Assembly: GCA_013127575.1 (NCBI GenBank) | Contig: CP053418.1 | Coordinates: forward strand, 1,240,001-1,304,000 | From: Ramlibacter terrae | GTDB taxonomy: Bacteria; Pseudomonadota; Gammaproteobacteria; Burkholderiales; Burkholderiaceae_C | DNA length: 64,000 nt | Direction of reading: 5' to 3' | Shown: positions 30,083-40,459 of the stretch, piece after piece | Layout: every line of letters begins with the position of its first letter | Position numbering within the stretch: position 1 is the first letter of the stretch | Notes under the pieces: generated by a model | Databases searched by the model: none | Told to the model about the DNA's origin: nothing | What the model saw: only the letters and a program-made list of their open reading frames with translations | Made by a program: the position numbers and the translations under genes

Positions 30083-31679
30083 ATGACGAGACTTCGCCGC
30101 GCCGTCGCGCTGGCCGCCGCCGCCTGCGCCGCCCAACTCGCGCACGCCCAGACCGGACCACGGTCGAAGAGCACTGCCGCACCGGGGAGAGCTGCCTGGC
30201 CGCTTCCGACAAGCTGGTGGCCCAGCGGGTGCGCGGCGCCACCAGCGCGCTGGCGCAGTCGCAGGACTACTTCTACTGGTTCGGCCGCATCAACATGGCG
30301 TCGACGGTGGCCAACGTCGAACGGGGCATCATCCCGCGCCCGCTGGCCGGTCCCATCGCGCGCGGCGTCGCCCATTCCATCAACCGGGGCGTGCGCCCCG
30401 GCGGCAAGCGGCCGAGCGACGTGCTGGAGACGGAGAAGATCATCGTCGACGTGGCGGGCCCCGAGGCCACGCTGATCCACACCGGCCGCAGCCGGCAGGA
30501 CATGCATTCGACGATCAGCATGGCGCAGACGCGCACCGAGCTGCTCGACTTCACCGACGGCCTCAACGGCTTGCGCAACCAGCTGCTCACGATGGCGGAG
30601 CAGCACGCCGAGACCTTCGTGCCTTCGTACACCAACGGCGTGCAGGCCATGCCGATCAGCCGGGCCATTACCTGCTGGCGTACTCGGATTCGTTCGCGCG
30701 CGACGCCGAGCGCATCCGCCGCCTGGCCGCGCGTGGACCGCAGCGCGCTCGGCACCGCGGTGCTCGCCAATTCGAGCTGGCCGCTCGACCGGCCGCGCCT
30801 CGCCGACCTGCTGGGGTTCAGCGCGCTGGCGGTGAACGGCTACGACGCCACGCAGATCAGCCAGTACGACGTGGGCCTCGAAGTGGCGCAGGTGGCCGGC
30901 TCCGTCGCGCTGCGCGTCGGCACGATGATGCAGGACGTGCACGTGCAGTACCACCAGACCAGTCCGTGGATGCTGCTGGCGCCGGGCCGCACCTACACCA
31001 GCAGCGCGATGCCGCAGAAGGCCAACCCGGGCGTGATCCAGAACACGCGCGGACTCGCCAGCGACGTCGTGAGTTCCGCGCAGGCCGTGGTGATGCGGGC
31101 CCACAACGTGACGCCCGGCATGATCGACTACAAGTACACGTGGCTGTCGGGCGGCGCGCGCACCTTCGTGCTCGGCACCCAGCTGGTGCGCGACGCGGCC
31201 GACGTGATGGCTTCGATCCGCGTCGACCCGAAGCGGGCGCTGGAAGAGCTGGAGTCGGACTGGACCACGTCGATGGAACTGGCCGAAACGCTGCAGCGCG
31301 AGCACGCGGTGCCGTTCCGTGTCGGCCACCACTTCGCGTCCGAGGTCGTTACGCACGCGCGCCAGCACGGCCTGCTGCCCAAGACCTTCCCCTACGCCGA
31401 CGCCGTGCGCATCTACGCCGAGGCCGGCGCCAAGTACCGGTGGCGAACGCGAAGCTGCCGCTGGACGAAGCCGCGTTCCGCCGCACGCTGTCGCCCGAGG
31501 CCATGGTCCGCACGCGCGTCGGCGTGGGCGGCCCGCAGCCGGCCGAAGTGCGCCGCATGCTCGGCGAGGCGCGCAAGGCACTGGCCGACGACCGCCAGTG
31601 GGTGCAGGCTCGCAGGCTGCGGCTGGCGGAGTCGGAAGCGAAGCTCAACGCGGCGTTCGCGGAGCTGCTGGCGCGCTGA
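30083..31679 (+). CDS. Exported argininosuccinate-lyase-like protein (frameshifted)
   Basis: About 533 residues of the fumarase/aspartase superfamily. ASL-type signatures are TGRSRQDMHSTISMAQTR and the mobile-loop motif SSAMPQKANPGVIQNTR. Unlike cytosolic ASL it begins with a clear signal peptide (LRRAVALAAAACAAQLAHAQ) from ATG 30083, which follows a CCGGAG ribosome site. Breaks: near 30153, 30669 and 31438 (each CCGG for CCTGG) and near 30727 (a GC unit lost). It is probably a periplasmic lyase for an imported acid, not an arginine-synthesis enzyme. Confidence 0.8.
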
Positions 31680-31702
31680 CCGACACGATTCCGTCACGCG
31701 GC

Positions 31703-31729
31703 TCTGTGACAGTGGGCCGATGTCACAGA
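31703..31729. promoter_or_regulatory. Perfect inverted repeat spanning the dgkA start
   Basis: TCTGTGAC, 11 bp, GTCACAGA: 8-bp perfect arms. The ATG of dgkA (31720) lies just before the right arm, so either a protein bound here or the RNA hairpin could limit translation initiation. Confidence 0.45.
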
Positions 31730-32121
31730 ACGATTCGGCACTGCCCGTCAATCCGCAGAAACTGCGCACCGGGCTGAGCCGGGTCTGGCACGCCGCCGGC
31801 TATTCGCTGGCCGGCCTGCGCGCGGGCTGGGACGAACCCGCCTTCCGCCAGGAAGCGATCGCCTCCATCGTGCTGTTGCCCGCGGCCTTCTGGCTGGGGC
31901 GCAGCTGGGTGGAGGTGTCGCTGCTCACCGGCTCGGTGTTGCTGGTGATGATCGTCGAGCTGCTCAACACCAGCGTCGAAACGGCCATCGACCGCATCGG
32001 CCCCGAGTGGCACCAGTTGTCGAAACGCGCCAAGGACATGGGCAGCGCCGCGGTGCTCCTCAGCCTCGTCCTGTGCGGCGGGATGTGGGTGGCGGCCCTC
32101 GCGACGCGGCTGCAGCCTTGA
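31720..32121 (+). CDS. dgkA: Diacylglycerol kinase
   Basis: Uninterrupted, 133 residues. Prokaryotic DgkA is a small trimeric inner-membrane enzyme that phosphorylates diacylglycerol to phosphatidate. Seen: the N-terminal amphipathic part with GLRAGWDEPAFRQE, three membrane helices (VLLPAAFWLG, LLTGSVLLVMIVELLN, AAVLLSLVLCGGMWVAAL) and the catalytic stretch ELLNTSVETAIDRIG. Its stop overlaps the next start. It leads a small envelope/lipid group with a phosphoesterase and glycosyltransferase. Confidence 0.93.
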   Translation: MSQNDSALPVNPQKLRTGLSRVWHAAGYSLAGLRAGWDEPAFRQEAIASIVLLPAAFWLGRSWVEVSLLTGSVLLVMIVELLNTSVETAIDRIGPEWHQLSKRAKDMGSAAVLLSLVLCGGMWVAALATRLQP

Positions 32122-32569
32122 TCCGGGTGCTGGCCCCGGCCGCCGCAGCCGTGCTCTGCGCGGGCTCGGCCGCCGCGGCGGAGTGCGCGCAGGACCTCGC
32201 CGGCTTGCAACGGATCGCGGGACGACGCCGCCGGCCTTCGCGCTGGACCGAAGTCGGCATGGACGACGGCAAGCCGCTGTCGCTGGCGCTCGCCGATGGC
32301 GCCGGCGGGCTGCAGCTGCGCTTCGTGAAAGCCGGCGAGGGCCTCTGGGCCGAAGGCACGGGCGTCGTCTGCATCCGGGCCCCGGCCTCGAGATGCGTTT
32401 TCCTCCCGGCGGGCTGCGCGCCGGACCGGCCGCCCACTGGCTGCTGCGCCGCGCGCTGCAGGCGGGCGGCAGGTTCGCCTTGCTGCGCGCGCCTTCGGGC
32501 GAACTCGCCGTGCGCGCCACCGGCTGGAGCGGCCGCTTCGTTGCGGCCACGCAGCCGGCCGATCGGTGA
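32118..32569 (+). CDS. Small exported protein of unknown function (frameshifted)
   Basis: TTG 32118 overlaps the dgkA stop; GTG 32127 is an alternative. A signal peptide (VLAPAAAAVLCAGSAAAAECAQ) is followed by about 125 residues with no motif I recognise: VGMDDGKPLSLALADGAGG and LQLRFVKAGEGLWAEGTG, then MRFPPGGLRAGPAAHWLLRR. Two frame breaks near 32218 and 32380 make the middle uncertain. Its coupling to dgkA suggests an envelope role. Confidence 0.5.
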
Positions 32570-32652
32570 CAGTCATCGAACCGCCACGCGACTGCCACCG
32601 CCCGGTCATGCGCAAGGGCGAGCATGACGGAACGCCGCAACGGGGAGCCCGC

Positions 32653-33530
32653 ATGAAGCCTGGACTGCAGTACGCGTTCGACGCGCTCGGGCCGATGTTC
32701 CCGGCGATGGGCGAGGTCTTCACGCCGGATGCCGAGGAAGACCTGGCGCCGCGCAAGTACCGCACCGTGTTCGTGTCCGACCTGCACCTCGGCACGCCGG
32801 GCTGCCAGGCCGAGGCGCTGCTGGACTTCCTGAAGGCGCATCCGAGCGACTACCTGTACCGGTCGGCGACATCGTCGACGGCTGGCAGCTGCGCAAGCGG
32901 TGGTATTGGCCGCAGGCCCACAACGACGTCGTGCAGAAGCTGCTGCGGCGCGCGCGCAAGGGCTGCCGCATCGTCTTCGTGCCGGGCAACCACGACGAGT
33001 TCGCCCGCATGTTCGTCGGCCACAGCTTCGGCGGCATCGAGGTCGTGGAGGAGGGCGTGCACGTCACGGCCGACGGCCGCAGCCTGTGGGTGATCCATGG
33101 CGACCATTTCGATGCGGTGGTGCAGTGCGCGAAGTGGCTCGCCTACGTCGGCGACAACCTCTACGAGTTCACGCTCAAGCTCAACCGCCACCTGAACAAC
33201 CTGCGCGGCCGCCTCGGCCTGCCTTACTGGTCGCTCTCCGCCTACCTGAAGCAGAAGGTGAAGAAGGCGCTGAACTACGTCAACAGCTTCGAGCAGGCGG
33301 TGGCGCGCGAGGCGCGGCATCGCGGCCACGGCGGCGTGGTCTGCGGCCACATCCACCGGGCCGAGATGCGCGAGATCGAAGGCGTCCTGTACTGCAACGA
33401 CGGCGACTGGGTCGAGAGCCGCACCGCACTTGTCGAGCACCTCGACGGCCGGCTGGAGATCGTCCACTGGCGGCCGGGCGCGTCGCCGGCGGCCGCCGCC
33501 ACCCCCAACCACGAAGAGGAAACCGCATGA
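32653..33530 (+). CDS. LpxH-like UDP-2,3-diacylglucosamine diphosphatase family metallophosphoesterase (frameshifted)
   Basis: About 293 residues. All calcineurin-type metal motifs are present: SDLHLGT, GDIVDGW, GNHDEFARM, IHGDHFDAV and CGHIHRAEM. The long insertion (KLNRHLNNLRGRLGLPYWS) is typical of the LpxH-like group that accompanies glycosyltransferases. One break near 32862 (TACCGGTCGG for TACCTGGTCGG). Its stop overlaps the ATG of the glycosyltransferase, so the two probably act in the same surface-lipid pathway. Confidence 0.87.
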
Positions 33531-34595
33531 AGCTCGCCCGGTGACGGATGCCTGGCACCCGCAGGTCAACGGCGTCGTCACGACGCTGGTGGAACTGGTC
33601 CGGGAACTCGAAGACGACGGCTGGCAGGTCGAGGTGATCCATCCGGGCCTGTTCCGCACGCGCCCTTGCCCCGGCTATGCGGGCATCGACCGGCGATCGC
33701 GCCGGGCAAGGGGCTGGCTGAAAGGCTGGATGCGTTCGCGCCCGATTCGATCCACCTCGCCACCGAAGGGCCGCTCGGCTGGGCGGGACGGCGCTACTGC
33801 CTGCGCCGCGAGCTCGCCTTCACGACCGCCTTCCACACCAAGTTCCCGGAAATCGTGAACGCCGCCGTGCGCGTGCCGGTGTCCACGGGGTTATGCGCTC
33901 ATGCGGCATTTCCACCGGCCTTCGAGCGGCATCATGGTGCCCACGCGCAGCGTGCTGCAGATGCTGCAGGCGCGCCGCTTCGAAAACCTGCGCGAGTGGA
34001 CGCATGGCGTCGACACCGCCCTGTTCGCCTTCAGCCCGGTGGCGCGCACCTACGAGCCGCTGGGGGCACTGCGGCGGCCGGTGTCGCTGTTCGTCGGCCG
34101 GGTTTCGTACGAGAAGAACATCGGCGCGTTCCTCGACCTGAAGGTGCCGGGTTCCAAGGTGGTGTGCGGCGTCGGCCCGGTGGAGGCGGCCCTGAAGCGC
34201 AAGTACCCGGACGTGCACTGGGTCGGCCTGCTGGACCGGCCGACCCGGCGCGCCTGTATGCCGCCGCCGACGTGTTCGTCTTCCCCAGCTTCGCCGATAC
34301 CTTCGGGCTGGTGATGCTGGAGGCGATGGCGGCCGGCACGCCGGTGGCCGCATTCCGCGCCGACGGCCCGACCGAAGTGCTGGGCCGCCAGCACCCCGAC
34401 GGCATCGGCCTGCTCGGCGGCGCGATGCACGACGACCTGCCGCGCGCACGGGGCGCCGCGCTGCAGGTGCCGCGGCACGAGGCGCGGGAGCGCGCCATGG
34501 ACTTCAGCTGGAAACAGGCGGCGCGGCAGTTCGCCGACTTCCTCGTGCCCGCTGCCCGCCGCAGCTTCATGCAGGCGGTGCGCAGCTCCGCCTAG
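33527..34595 (+). CDS. GT4-family glycosyltransferase (frameshifted)
   Basis: About 357 residues, GT-B fold. N-terminus VTDAWHPQVNGVVTTLVELV, acceptor side GIMVPTRSVLQML, donor-binding side SLFVGRVSYEKNIGAFLDL, and the C-terminal EX7E region FPSFADTFGLVMLEAMAAGTPV. This resembles MgtA/PimB-like hexosyltransferases. Breaks: about 33540, 33692 and 34245 (each a T lost from CCTGG) and one extra base near 33888. Translationally coupled to the LpxH-like gene. The sugar and acceptor are unknown, a glycolipid being likely. Confidence 0.86.
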
Positions 34596-34601
34596 GACGC
34601 G

Positions 34602-35053
34602 TCAGGCCTTCGCGGCTGCCTCTTCCTCCTCGCGCGCCGCGAGGTTCGCCAGCAGCTCCGCGCCCTTGTTCGCGGCCGACAGGCCGCGGAACAGGAAACA
34701 CAGGTTGATCGTGTCCTGCAGTTCCAGCCGGTGGCGCCGGCGCGGCGCGCGGCCATCGCGTGCAGCACGGCGGCGTCGCTGCCGTCCATCATCAGCATGC
34801 CGAACAGCATCAGCTGCGCCGTCTTGACGTCGAAGCTGCGCGGGTACATCGCGTGCTCGCGCATCTGCTCCTGCAGGTCCACCATCTTCGGGTCCAGCGC
34901 GCCGGTGACGTTCAGGCGCGCCTCGATCCGCGGCGGCACGAAACCGATCAGCTCCTCGTAGATCTTGCCGCGCTCTTCGGCGGTGGCCTTGGTGTCGGCG
35001 TATTCGCCGATGTGCTTGCGCACGGCGGGCAGGTTGATTCGCTTGGGCAGCAC
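34602..35053 (-). CDS. Carboxymuconolactone-decarboxylase-like small protein (frameshifted)
   Basis: About 150 residues from GTG 35053, with AAGGAGA upstream. It is helical, with RKHIGEYADTKATAEERGKI, IGFVPPRIEARLNVTG, MREHAMYPRSFDVKTAQLML and DTINLCFLFRGLSAANKGAE. The spacing resembles carboxymuconolactone decarboxylase/AhpD folds, but no CxxC pair is present, so this is a fold-level guess. One break near 34735 (ACCGGCTGG for ACCTGGCTGG). Divergent from the GntR gene, which may control it. Confidence 0.55.
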
Positions 35054-35088
35054 GCTTGTCTCCTTGCGTTGGAATCGAAAAACTGCAA

Positions 35089-35101
35089 ATAATCGATTGT
35101 A
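35089..35101. promoter_or_regulatory. AATCGATT operator-like site, copy 1
   Basis: ATAATCGATTGTA with the palindrome AATCGATT at 35091-35098, in the gap between the divergent CMD-like gene and the GntR gene. A matching element on the opposite strand lies at 44270-44281. Confidence 0.45.
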
Positions 35102-35138
35102 GGCAGGCCGGTGCATCCGGCAAGCAGGAAAGGATTCC

Positions 35139-35842
35139 ATGGACGTCGCCAGGCCGCAGCGGAGAGCGGCCAGACTCTTTCCACCGCCATCGCCGGCACC
35201 TTGCGCGCCGCCATCTCCCATGGCGAGCTGGAGCCGGGCGGCAAGCTGCGGCTCGACGAGCTGCGGGCCACCTTCGGCGTCAGCCTGAGCCCGCTGCGCG
35301 AAGCCCTGTCGCGCTTGTCGGCCGAGGGTTTCGTGGTGGTGGAAGACCAGCGCGGCTACCGCGTGGCGCCGGTGTCCGAAGACAACCTGGTCGAGGTGAC
35401 CCAGCTGCGCGCCATGGTCGAAACCTTCGCGCTGCGCGAAGCGATAGCGCGCGGCGATGACCAGTGGGAGAGCGAGGTGGTGGCCGCGCTGTACCGCGTG
35501 AACAAGCTCGAGAAGGCCGAATCGCCGGCCGACCCCCTCGCACGGGAAACGGCGCACCGCGACCTGCATCACCGCCTGATCTCCGCGTGCCGCATGCCCT
35601 TGCTGCTGTCGTTCAGCGCCACGCTGCACGACCTGAACGACCGCTACCGCCGGCTGTTCCTCAAGTCGCGGCCCTTCGACCGCGCGGTGCGCCGCGAGCA
35701 CACGCAAATCTGCGACGCGGCGCTGGAGCGCAACGCCGATCTCGCCTGCGGCATCCTGCGCGAACACATCGAACGCACGGGCGCCAACATCCGCAAGGCG
35801 TTGCTGACATCTCCCGTTGACAGGGGTTCCGGCCCCGCCTAG
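35139..35842 (+). CDS. GntR-family regulator, FCD type (frameshifted near the start)
   Basis: About 235 residues: winged helix (STAIAGTLRAAISHGELEPG, RLDELRATFGVSLSPLREAL) and an all-helical FCD effector domain with metal ligands in HRDLHHRLISAC and REHTQICDAAL. ATG 35139 has a strong AGGAAAGG ribosome site but needs one base restored at the CCAGG near 35148; GTG 35111 is in frame without repair. It precedes RidA and an ABC importer and probably controls them, together with the AATCGATT sites. Confidence 0.83.
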
Positions 35843-35852
35843 AACAGAAGCC

Positions 35853-36257
35853 ATGCCCAAGATCCTCATCCAAAGCGACAAGGCGCCGGTCACCGGTTTT
35901 ACCGACAAGTCCAGGGCCCTCGCCGCTGGCGCAGGCGATCCGCGCGGGCGACATGCTGTACGTGTCCGGCCGGGGCCCGCTCGACCCGTCCACGCGCGAA
36001 GTGGTCAGCGACGACATCGCGGTGCAGACGCGGCAGGTGCTCGCCAACATCCGGCCGTGCTCGAAGCGGGCGGCGCGACCATGGCGCAGGTGGTGAACAT
36101 GCGCGTCTGCCTGCGCAACACCACCGACTTCCCCGCGTTCAACGAGGCTTTCCGCGACTTCATGGCCGGCGAGAAGGTCACGCGCACCTGCATCGGGGGC
36201 ACGCCGCACCGCGCGGGCGTGCTGGTCGAGATCGACTGCGTCGCCTACCTCGGCTGA
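35853..36257 (+). CDS. RidA/YjgF-family protein (frameshifted)
   Basis: About 136 residues. Family pattern: [47 protein letters not shown] and a C-terminal EIDCVAYLG. The [13 protein letters not shown] stretch keeps the Arg and Glu region that binds imine or enamine substrates. Such proteins hydrolyse reactive imines or related C-N compounds. Breaks near 35918 and at 36048 (ATCCGGCC for ATCCTGGCC). It sits between the GntR regulator and an importer, consistent with catabolism of a nitrogen compound. Confidence 0.82.
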   Translation: MPKILIQSDKAPVTGFTDKSRALAAGAGDPRGRHAVRVRPGPARPVHARSGQRRHRGADAAGARQHPAVLEAGGATMAQVVNMRVCLRNTTDFPAFNEAFRDFMAGEKVTRTCIGGTPHRAGVLVEIDCVAYLG

Positions 36258-36259
36258 CC

Positions 36260-37052
36260 ATGGAGCCCACGCTGCCGACGGCCCCTTACCTGCAGCTGCA
36301 GGGCATCCGCAAGGCCTTCGGCAGCGGCGACGGCGCAACGCTCGCCATCGGCGGCGTCGACCTCGGCGTGCGGCAGGGCGAGTTCCTCGGGATCATCGGG
36401 CCGTCCGGCTGCGGCAAGTCCACGTTGCTGCAGATCGCCGCCGGCCTGGCCGCGCCGAGCGAAGGTGCCGTCACCTTCGAAGGCCGCGCCGTCACCGCGC
36501 CGCCGGCGGGCATCGTCTACCTGTTCCAGCAGTACGGCAAGTCGCTGTTTCCCGGCGCACGGTCATCGACAACGTGGCCTTCGCCATCGAGCACCACGCC
36601 GGCATGGACCGCGACAAGGCGCGGCAGGAGAGCCGCCGCTACCTCGACATGGTCGGCCTCGGCGACGCCGCGGGCAAGTATCCGTGGCAGCTTTCCGGCG
36701 GCATGCAGCAGCGCGTGACCATCGCGCGCGCGCTCGCGGCCAGGCCGCGCGTCCTGCTGATGGACGAGCCCTTCAGTTCCGTCGATGCGCTGACGCGGCT
36801 GGAACTGCACGCGCTGATCCTCGATCTCTGGCAGGAGCAGCGCTTCACCGCGGTGCTGGTCACGCACGACGTCGACGAGGCGGTGTTCTGGCCGACCGCG
36901 TCGCCGTGCTTTCGCGCCGGCCGGCCCACGTGGCGGAGATCGTCGAGACCGGCCTGCCGCGGCCGCGCGACAACCTCGCCACGCGCGAGCTGCCGCGCTT
37001 CATCGAACTGCGCCATCACCTGCTGGAGCAGTTGCTCCGCCGGGAGCCATGA
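36260..37052 (+). CDS. ABC importer ATPase, nitrate/sulfonate type (frameshifted)
   Basis: About 265 residues. Walker [11 protein letters not shown]-loop [13 protein letters not shown], signature [16 protein letters not shown], Walker [17 protein letters not shown] and the H-loop [16 protein letters not shown]. The sequence fits the SsuB/TauB/NrtD class. Breaks at 36556 (TTTCCCGGCGC for TTTCCCTGGCGC) and 36886 (TTCTGGCC for TTCCTGGCC). It starts 2 bp after the RidA gene and overlaps the first permease; it is the only ATPase for two permease genes. Confidence 0.88.
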
Positions 37053-37826
37053 CAGCGCGCGCCGCCCGCCTGCGCCCCGAGCAGTTCCGGGCGGCCTCAC
37101 CATCGTGGTGCTGGTGCTCGCGCTCGAAGCGACGGTGCGGGCCGGCGCGCTCAACGCGGCGATCATCCCGCCACCTTCTGTGGTGCTGCAGAAGCTCGCC
37201 GGCATCCTCGGCGCGGGCACCTTCCTGGCGCCGCTGGGCAAGACGCTGTACCTGCTGTTCGTGTCTTACGCGATCGGCTGCGCGCTCGGCATCGGCGTCG
37301 GCCTGCTGATGGGACGCTACCCCTTCGTCGACGGCCTGCTGGAACCCATCGTGGAATTCCTGCGGCCGCTGCCCAAGCCCGCGTTGCTGCCGCCGCTGAT
37401 GCTGTTCCCGGGGCTGGGCGACACCATGAAGATGACCGTGATCTCGCTGGGCGTGTTTTTCCCGGTGCTGATCAACACGGTGCAAGGCGTGCGCGGCACC
37501 GACCCCGTGCTGCTCGACGTCGCCCGCACCTTCGGCCACCGGACCTCCGCCACCGTCTTCAAGGTGATCCTGCCCGCCGCGCTGCCCCTGATCTGGCGGG
37601 CATGCGCGTGAGCCTCGGGCTCGGGCTGGTGCTGGTCATCATCGCCGAGATGATGGCGGGCACCGGCGGCATCGGCTTCCTCGTGATCGACATGCAGCGC
37701 TCTTTCCGCAGCGCCGACATGTACGCATGGATCGTGATCCTGGCGGTGCTCGGCTACGCGCTCAACGCGCTCTTCGTCCGCGTCGAGCGGCGCCTCATCC
37801 ACTGGTCGTACTCCCAGGTCGACTGA
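37049..37826 (+). CDS. ABC importer permease 1, nitrate/sulfonate type (frameshifted)
   Basis: About 260 residues, six or so membrane helices of the BPD_transp_1 type. Seen: [39 protein letters not shown] and the EAA-type loop [20 protein letters not shown], which contacts the ATPase. Breaks near 37093 and at 37592 (ATCTGGCGG for ATCCTGGCGG). It overlaps the ATPase stop and precedes the binding protein. A paralogue with the same loop pattern lies at 40449. Confidence 0.87.
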
Positions 37827-37862
37827 CCGGCTCCCTGTCCCCCAAGAAAAGAGGAAATCGCC

Positions 37863-38836
37863 ATGACTCGCTCTCTCCTTCGCCGACTCTCCGGCCACGG
37901 TGGCCGCCTTGCTGGTGGCGGGCGGCCTCGCCGCGCCCGCCGCCGCGCAGACCAAGCTGCGCGTGAGCACGATCCCGATCATCGACACCGCGCCGATGCA
38001 GGTCGCCATCGCCAAGGGCTTCTTCGCGGCCGAGGGGCTGGAAGTCGACACCACGCCCACGCAAGGCGGCGCCGCCGGCCTGCCCGCGCTGGCCGCCGGC
38101 CGGTGCAGATCGCCTTCAGCAACATCATCTCCATCGTGCTCGGCGCCAAGCAGGGCCGGGCTTCGAGGTGGTCGCCATGGGCGCGGGCACGGGCGACACC
38201 ACGCCCGACCTGGCCGGCATCATCGCCAAGAACGGGTCCACGCTGAAGACAGGCAAGGATTTCGAGGGCAAGCGCATCGCCGTCAACACGCGCAACGGCG
38301 TGATCTGGCTGTTCGCGCGCGAGTGGGTGCGTGCCACCGGCGGCGACCCCGAGAAGGTCACCTACCTCGAGGTGCCGTTCCCGCAGATGTCCGACGCGCT
38401 GCGCGGCGACCGCGTCGACGGCGCTTTCGTGGTGGAGCCCTTCCTCTCTTCGGCGATGACCACCGAGAACATGCAGCTGGTCGGCTGGCCGTACTACACC
38501 GTGCACAAGCGCCTGCCGATCGGCATGTACGCGGCCACCAAGACCTACATCCAGCAGAACCCCGTGGTGATCGAGAAGTTCGTGCGCGCCTACAACAAGG
38601 GCGTGGACTGGGCCAACGCCAACAAGTCCAGCGACGAGTGGGTGAAGATCGTGTCGGCGTACACCAAGCTGCCGCCCGAGAAGATCAAGGCGCTGAGCCT
38701 GCCGCCCTACGAGAAGACGGTGGACCCGGCCGGCGTGGAGGTGATGGTGGGCCTGATGCGCAAGAACGCGATGATCGAAGGCGCGTTCGATGCGAAGGGC
38801 ATCCTCTACCGCACCTCGACCACCGTCGTGCGCTGA
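37863..38836 (+). CDS. ABC importer substrate-binding protein, SsuA/THI5-like (frameshifted)
   Basis: About 325 residues with a signal peptide (TVAALLVAGGLAAPAAAQ). The NMT1/THI5-like fold is indicated by STIPIIDTAPMQVAIAKGFF, GGAAGLPALAAG, VNTRNGVIWLFAREWV and DGAFVVEPFLSSAM. The product delivers the substrate to the permeases. Breaks: one extra base near 37894, and T lost from CCTGG near 38101 and 38157. The ligand is not evident; organic nitrogen or aromatic acids are plausible from the neighbours. Confidence 0.86.
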
Positions 38837-38848
38837 CGGCCGCACGCG

Positions 38849-40459
38849 ATGGGCAAGACCTTCATCGTCGAAGGCGACATCGTCACCATGGACCCGGCGC
38901 GCCCGCGCGCGCGGGCCATGGCGGTGCGCGACGGCCGCGTCGTGGCGGTGGGCAGCGTCGACGAGGCGCACACCGCGGTCGGCCCCGGCGTGCCCGTGGT
39001 GCGCTACGCGAGCGGCACGGTGGTGCCGGGCCTGATCGACACGCACAACCACATGCAGTGGACCGGCATCCAGTCGCGGCTGGTCGACCTCGCCGGCGCG
39101 CGCTCCATCGCCGACATCCAGGCCGCGATCCGCGCCTACGCGGCGAAGCATCCGCAGGTGCGCTGGATCACCAGCGGCTCGGGCTGGCACGTGGTGAACC
39201 TGGCGGAGAAGCGCTACCCGACGCGGCAGGAACTCGACGCGGCCTGCGCCGACCGGCCGGTCTACCTGCCGAGGGTGGGCCACGCGGGCGTCGCCAACTC
39301 GCTGGCGCTGCAGCTCGCCGGCATTGGGGCCGACACGCCCGAGCCCCCGGCGGCAAGATCGAGCGCGACGCCGCCGGCATGCCCAACGGCGTGCTGATGG
39401 AACCGCCCGCCTTCGAACCCGTCGCGCGGTTGGTGCCGCCGCCGACGATGGAGGACCAGGAAGGCGCGCTGCGCGAGATCCAGCAGGTCTACCACGCGGC
39501 CGGGCTCACCGGCATCGTCGACCCCGGGCTCACGGCCGACATGCTGCGCGTCTACCAGAACCTCTGGGCGCGCAACGAACTGACGGTGCGCTCGGTGCTG
39601 ATGCCACTGGCCGATGCGAGCGTGCCGGTGGCGCAGACGCTGTCGCAGATTCGCCAGATGGGCGTGCGCACCGGCTTCGGCGACGCGCGCATGAAGTTCG
39701 GCGCCGTCAAGGTGTTTCCCGGATGGCGGCGCCTCGCTGGGCACCGCTCTGATGCGCGAGCCGTACCCGGACGAACGCTGCAACTGCGGCATCCAGATCA
39801 CGCCCACGGAGAGCTTTCGCGCCATCGTGCGCCTGTGCGCCGAGCTGGGCTGGTCGCTCGGCGTGCACGTCGTCGGCGGCAAGGCGATCGACATCGCGCT
39901 GGAAGTGTTCGCCGAGGTCGACCGCGAGATTCCGCTGGCGCCGCTGCGCTTCAGCCTGATCCATGCGTACCTGTGGCCCGAGGCGCGCAACATCCGCGAG
40001 GCGCGCCGCATGGGCATCACCGTGGCGACGCAGTGCTCCATGCAGTACACCTTCGGGCCGCTGCTGGTCGAGCGCTTCGGCACCGCCATGATGGCGACGG
40101 CGACGCCGGTGCGCAGCTGGCTCGATGGCGGCGTGGTGGTGGGCGGCGGCTCCGATTCGCCGGTGACGCCGTACGCCCCGTTGCTGGGGCTGTGGCAGGC
40201 GCGCACGCGCCGCATCGCCGGCACCGACGAACCCGTCGGGCGCCTGCAGTCGGTCAGCGGCGAAGAGGCCCTCGCCATGTACACGCGCGACGCCGCTTTC
40301 GTCGCCTTCTCCGAGCACGAGCGCGGCATGCTGCGGCCGGGGCTGCTGGCCGACTGGACGGTGCTGTCGGTGAACCCGGTGGACTGCGAGCCGGAGGCGC
40401 TGCGCGATGCGCGCGTGCTGGCCACGGCAGTCGGCGGCGAGGTCGTGCATGAAGCGTGA
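38849..40459 (+). CDS. Amidohydrolase, YtcJ-like (frameshifted)
   Basis: About 537 residues. The family N-terminus FIVEGDIVTMDPARPRARAM is followed by the metal motif GLIDTHNHMQW, ARMKFGAVKVFPDGG, FSLIHAYLWP and GGGSDSPVTPYAPL, as in YtcJ/exoenzyme-regulator-like amidohydrolases. Breaks near 39348 and 39719. It is encoded between the two importer permeases, so it likely hydrolyses the imported compound (an amide or cyclic C-N bond is a fair guess). Its stop overlaps the second permease start. Confidence 0.86.

Noticed and set aside
31705..31727. A CRP-type site (TGTGA...TCACA) before dgkA
   Set aside because: The half-sites are 13 bp apart, not the 6 bp of CRP sites, so I list it only as an inverted repeat.
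37900..40452. An 850-codon frame across the binding protein and amidohydrolase
   Set aside because: Mostly out-of-frame translation; the two genes have separate starts at 37863 and 38849 and recognisable domains in other frames.
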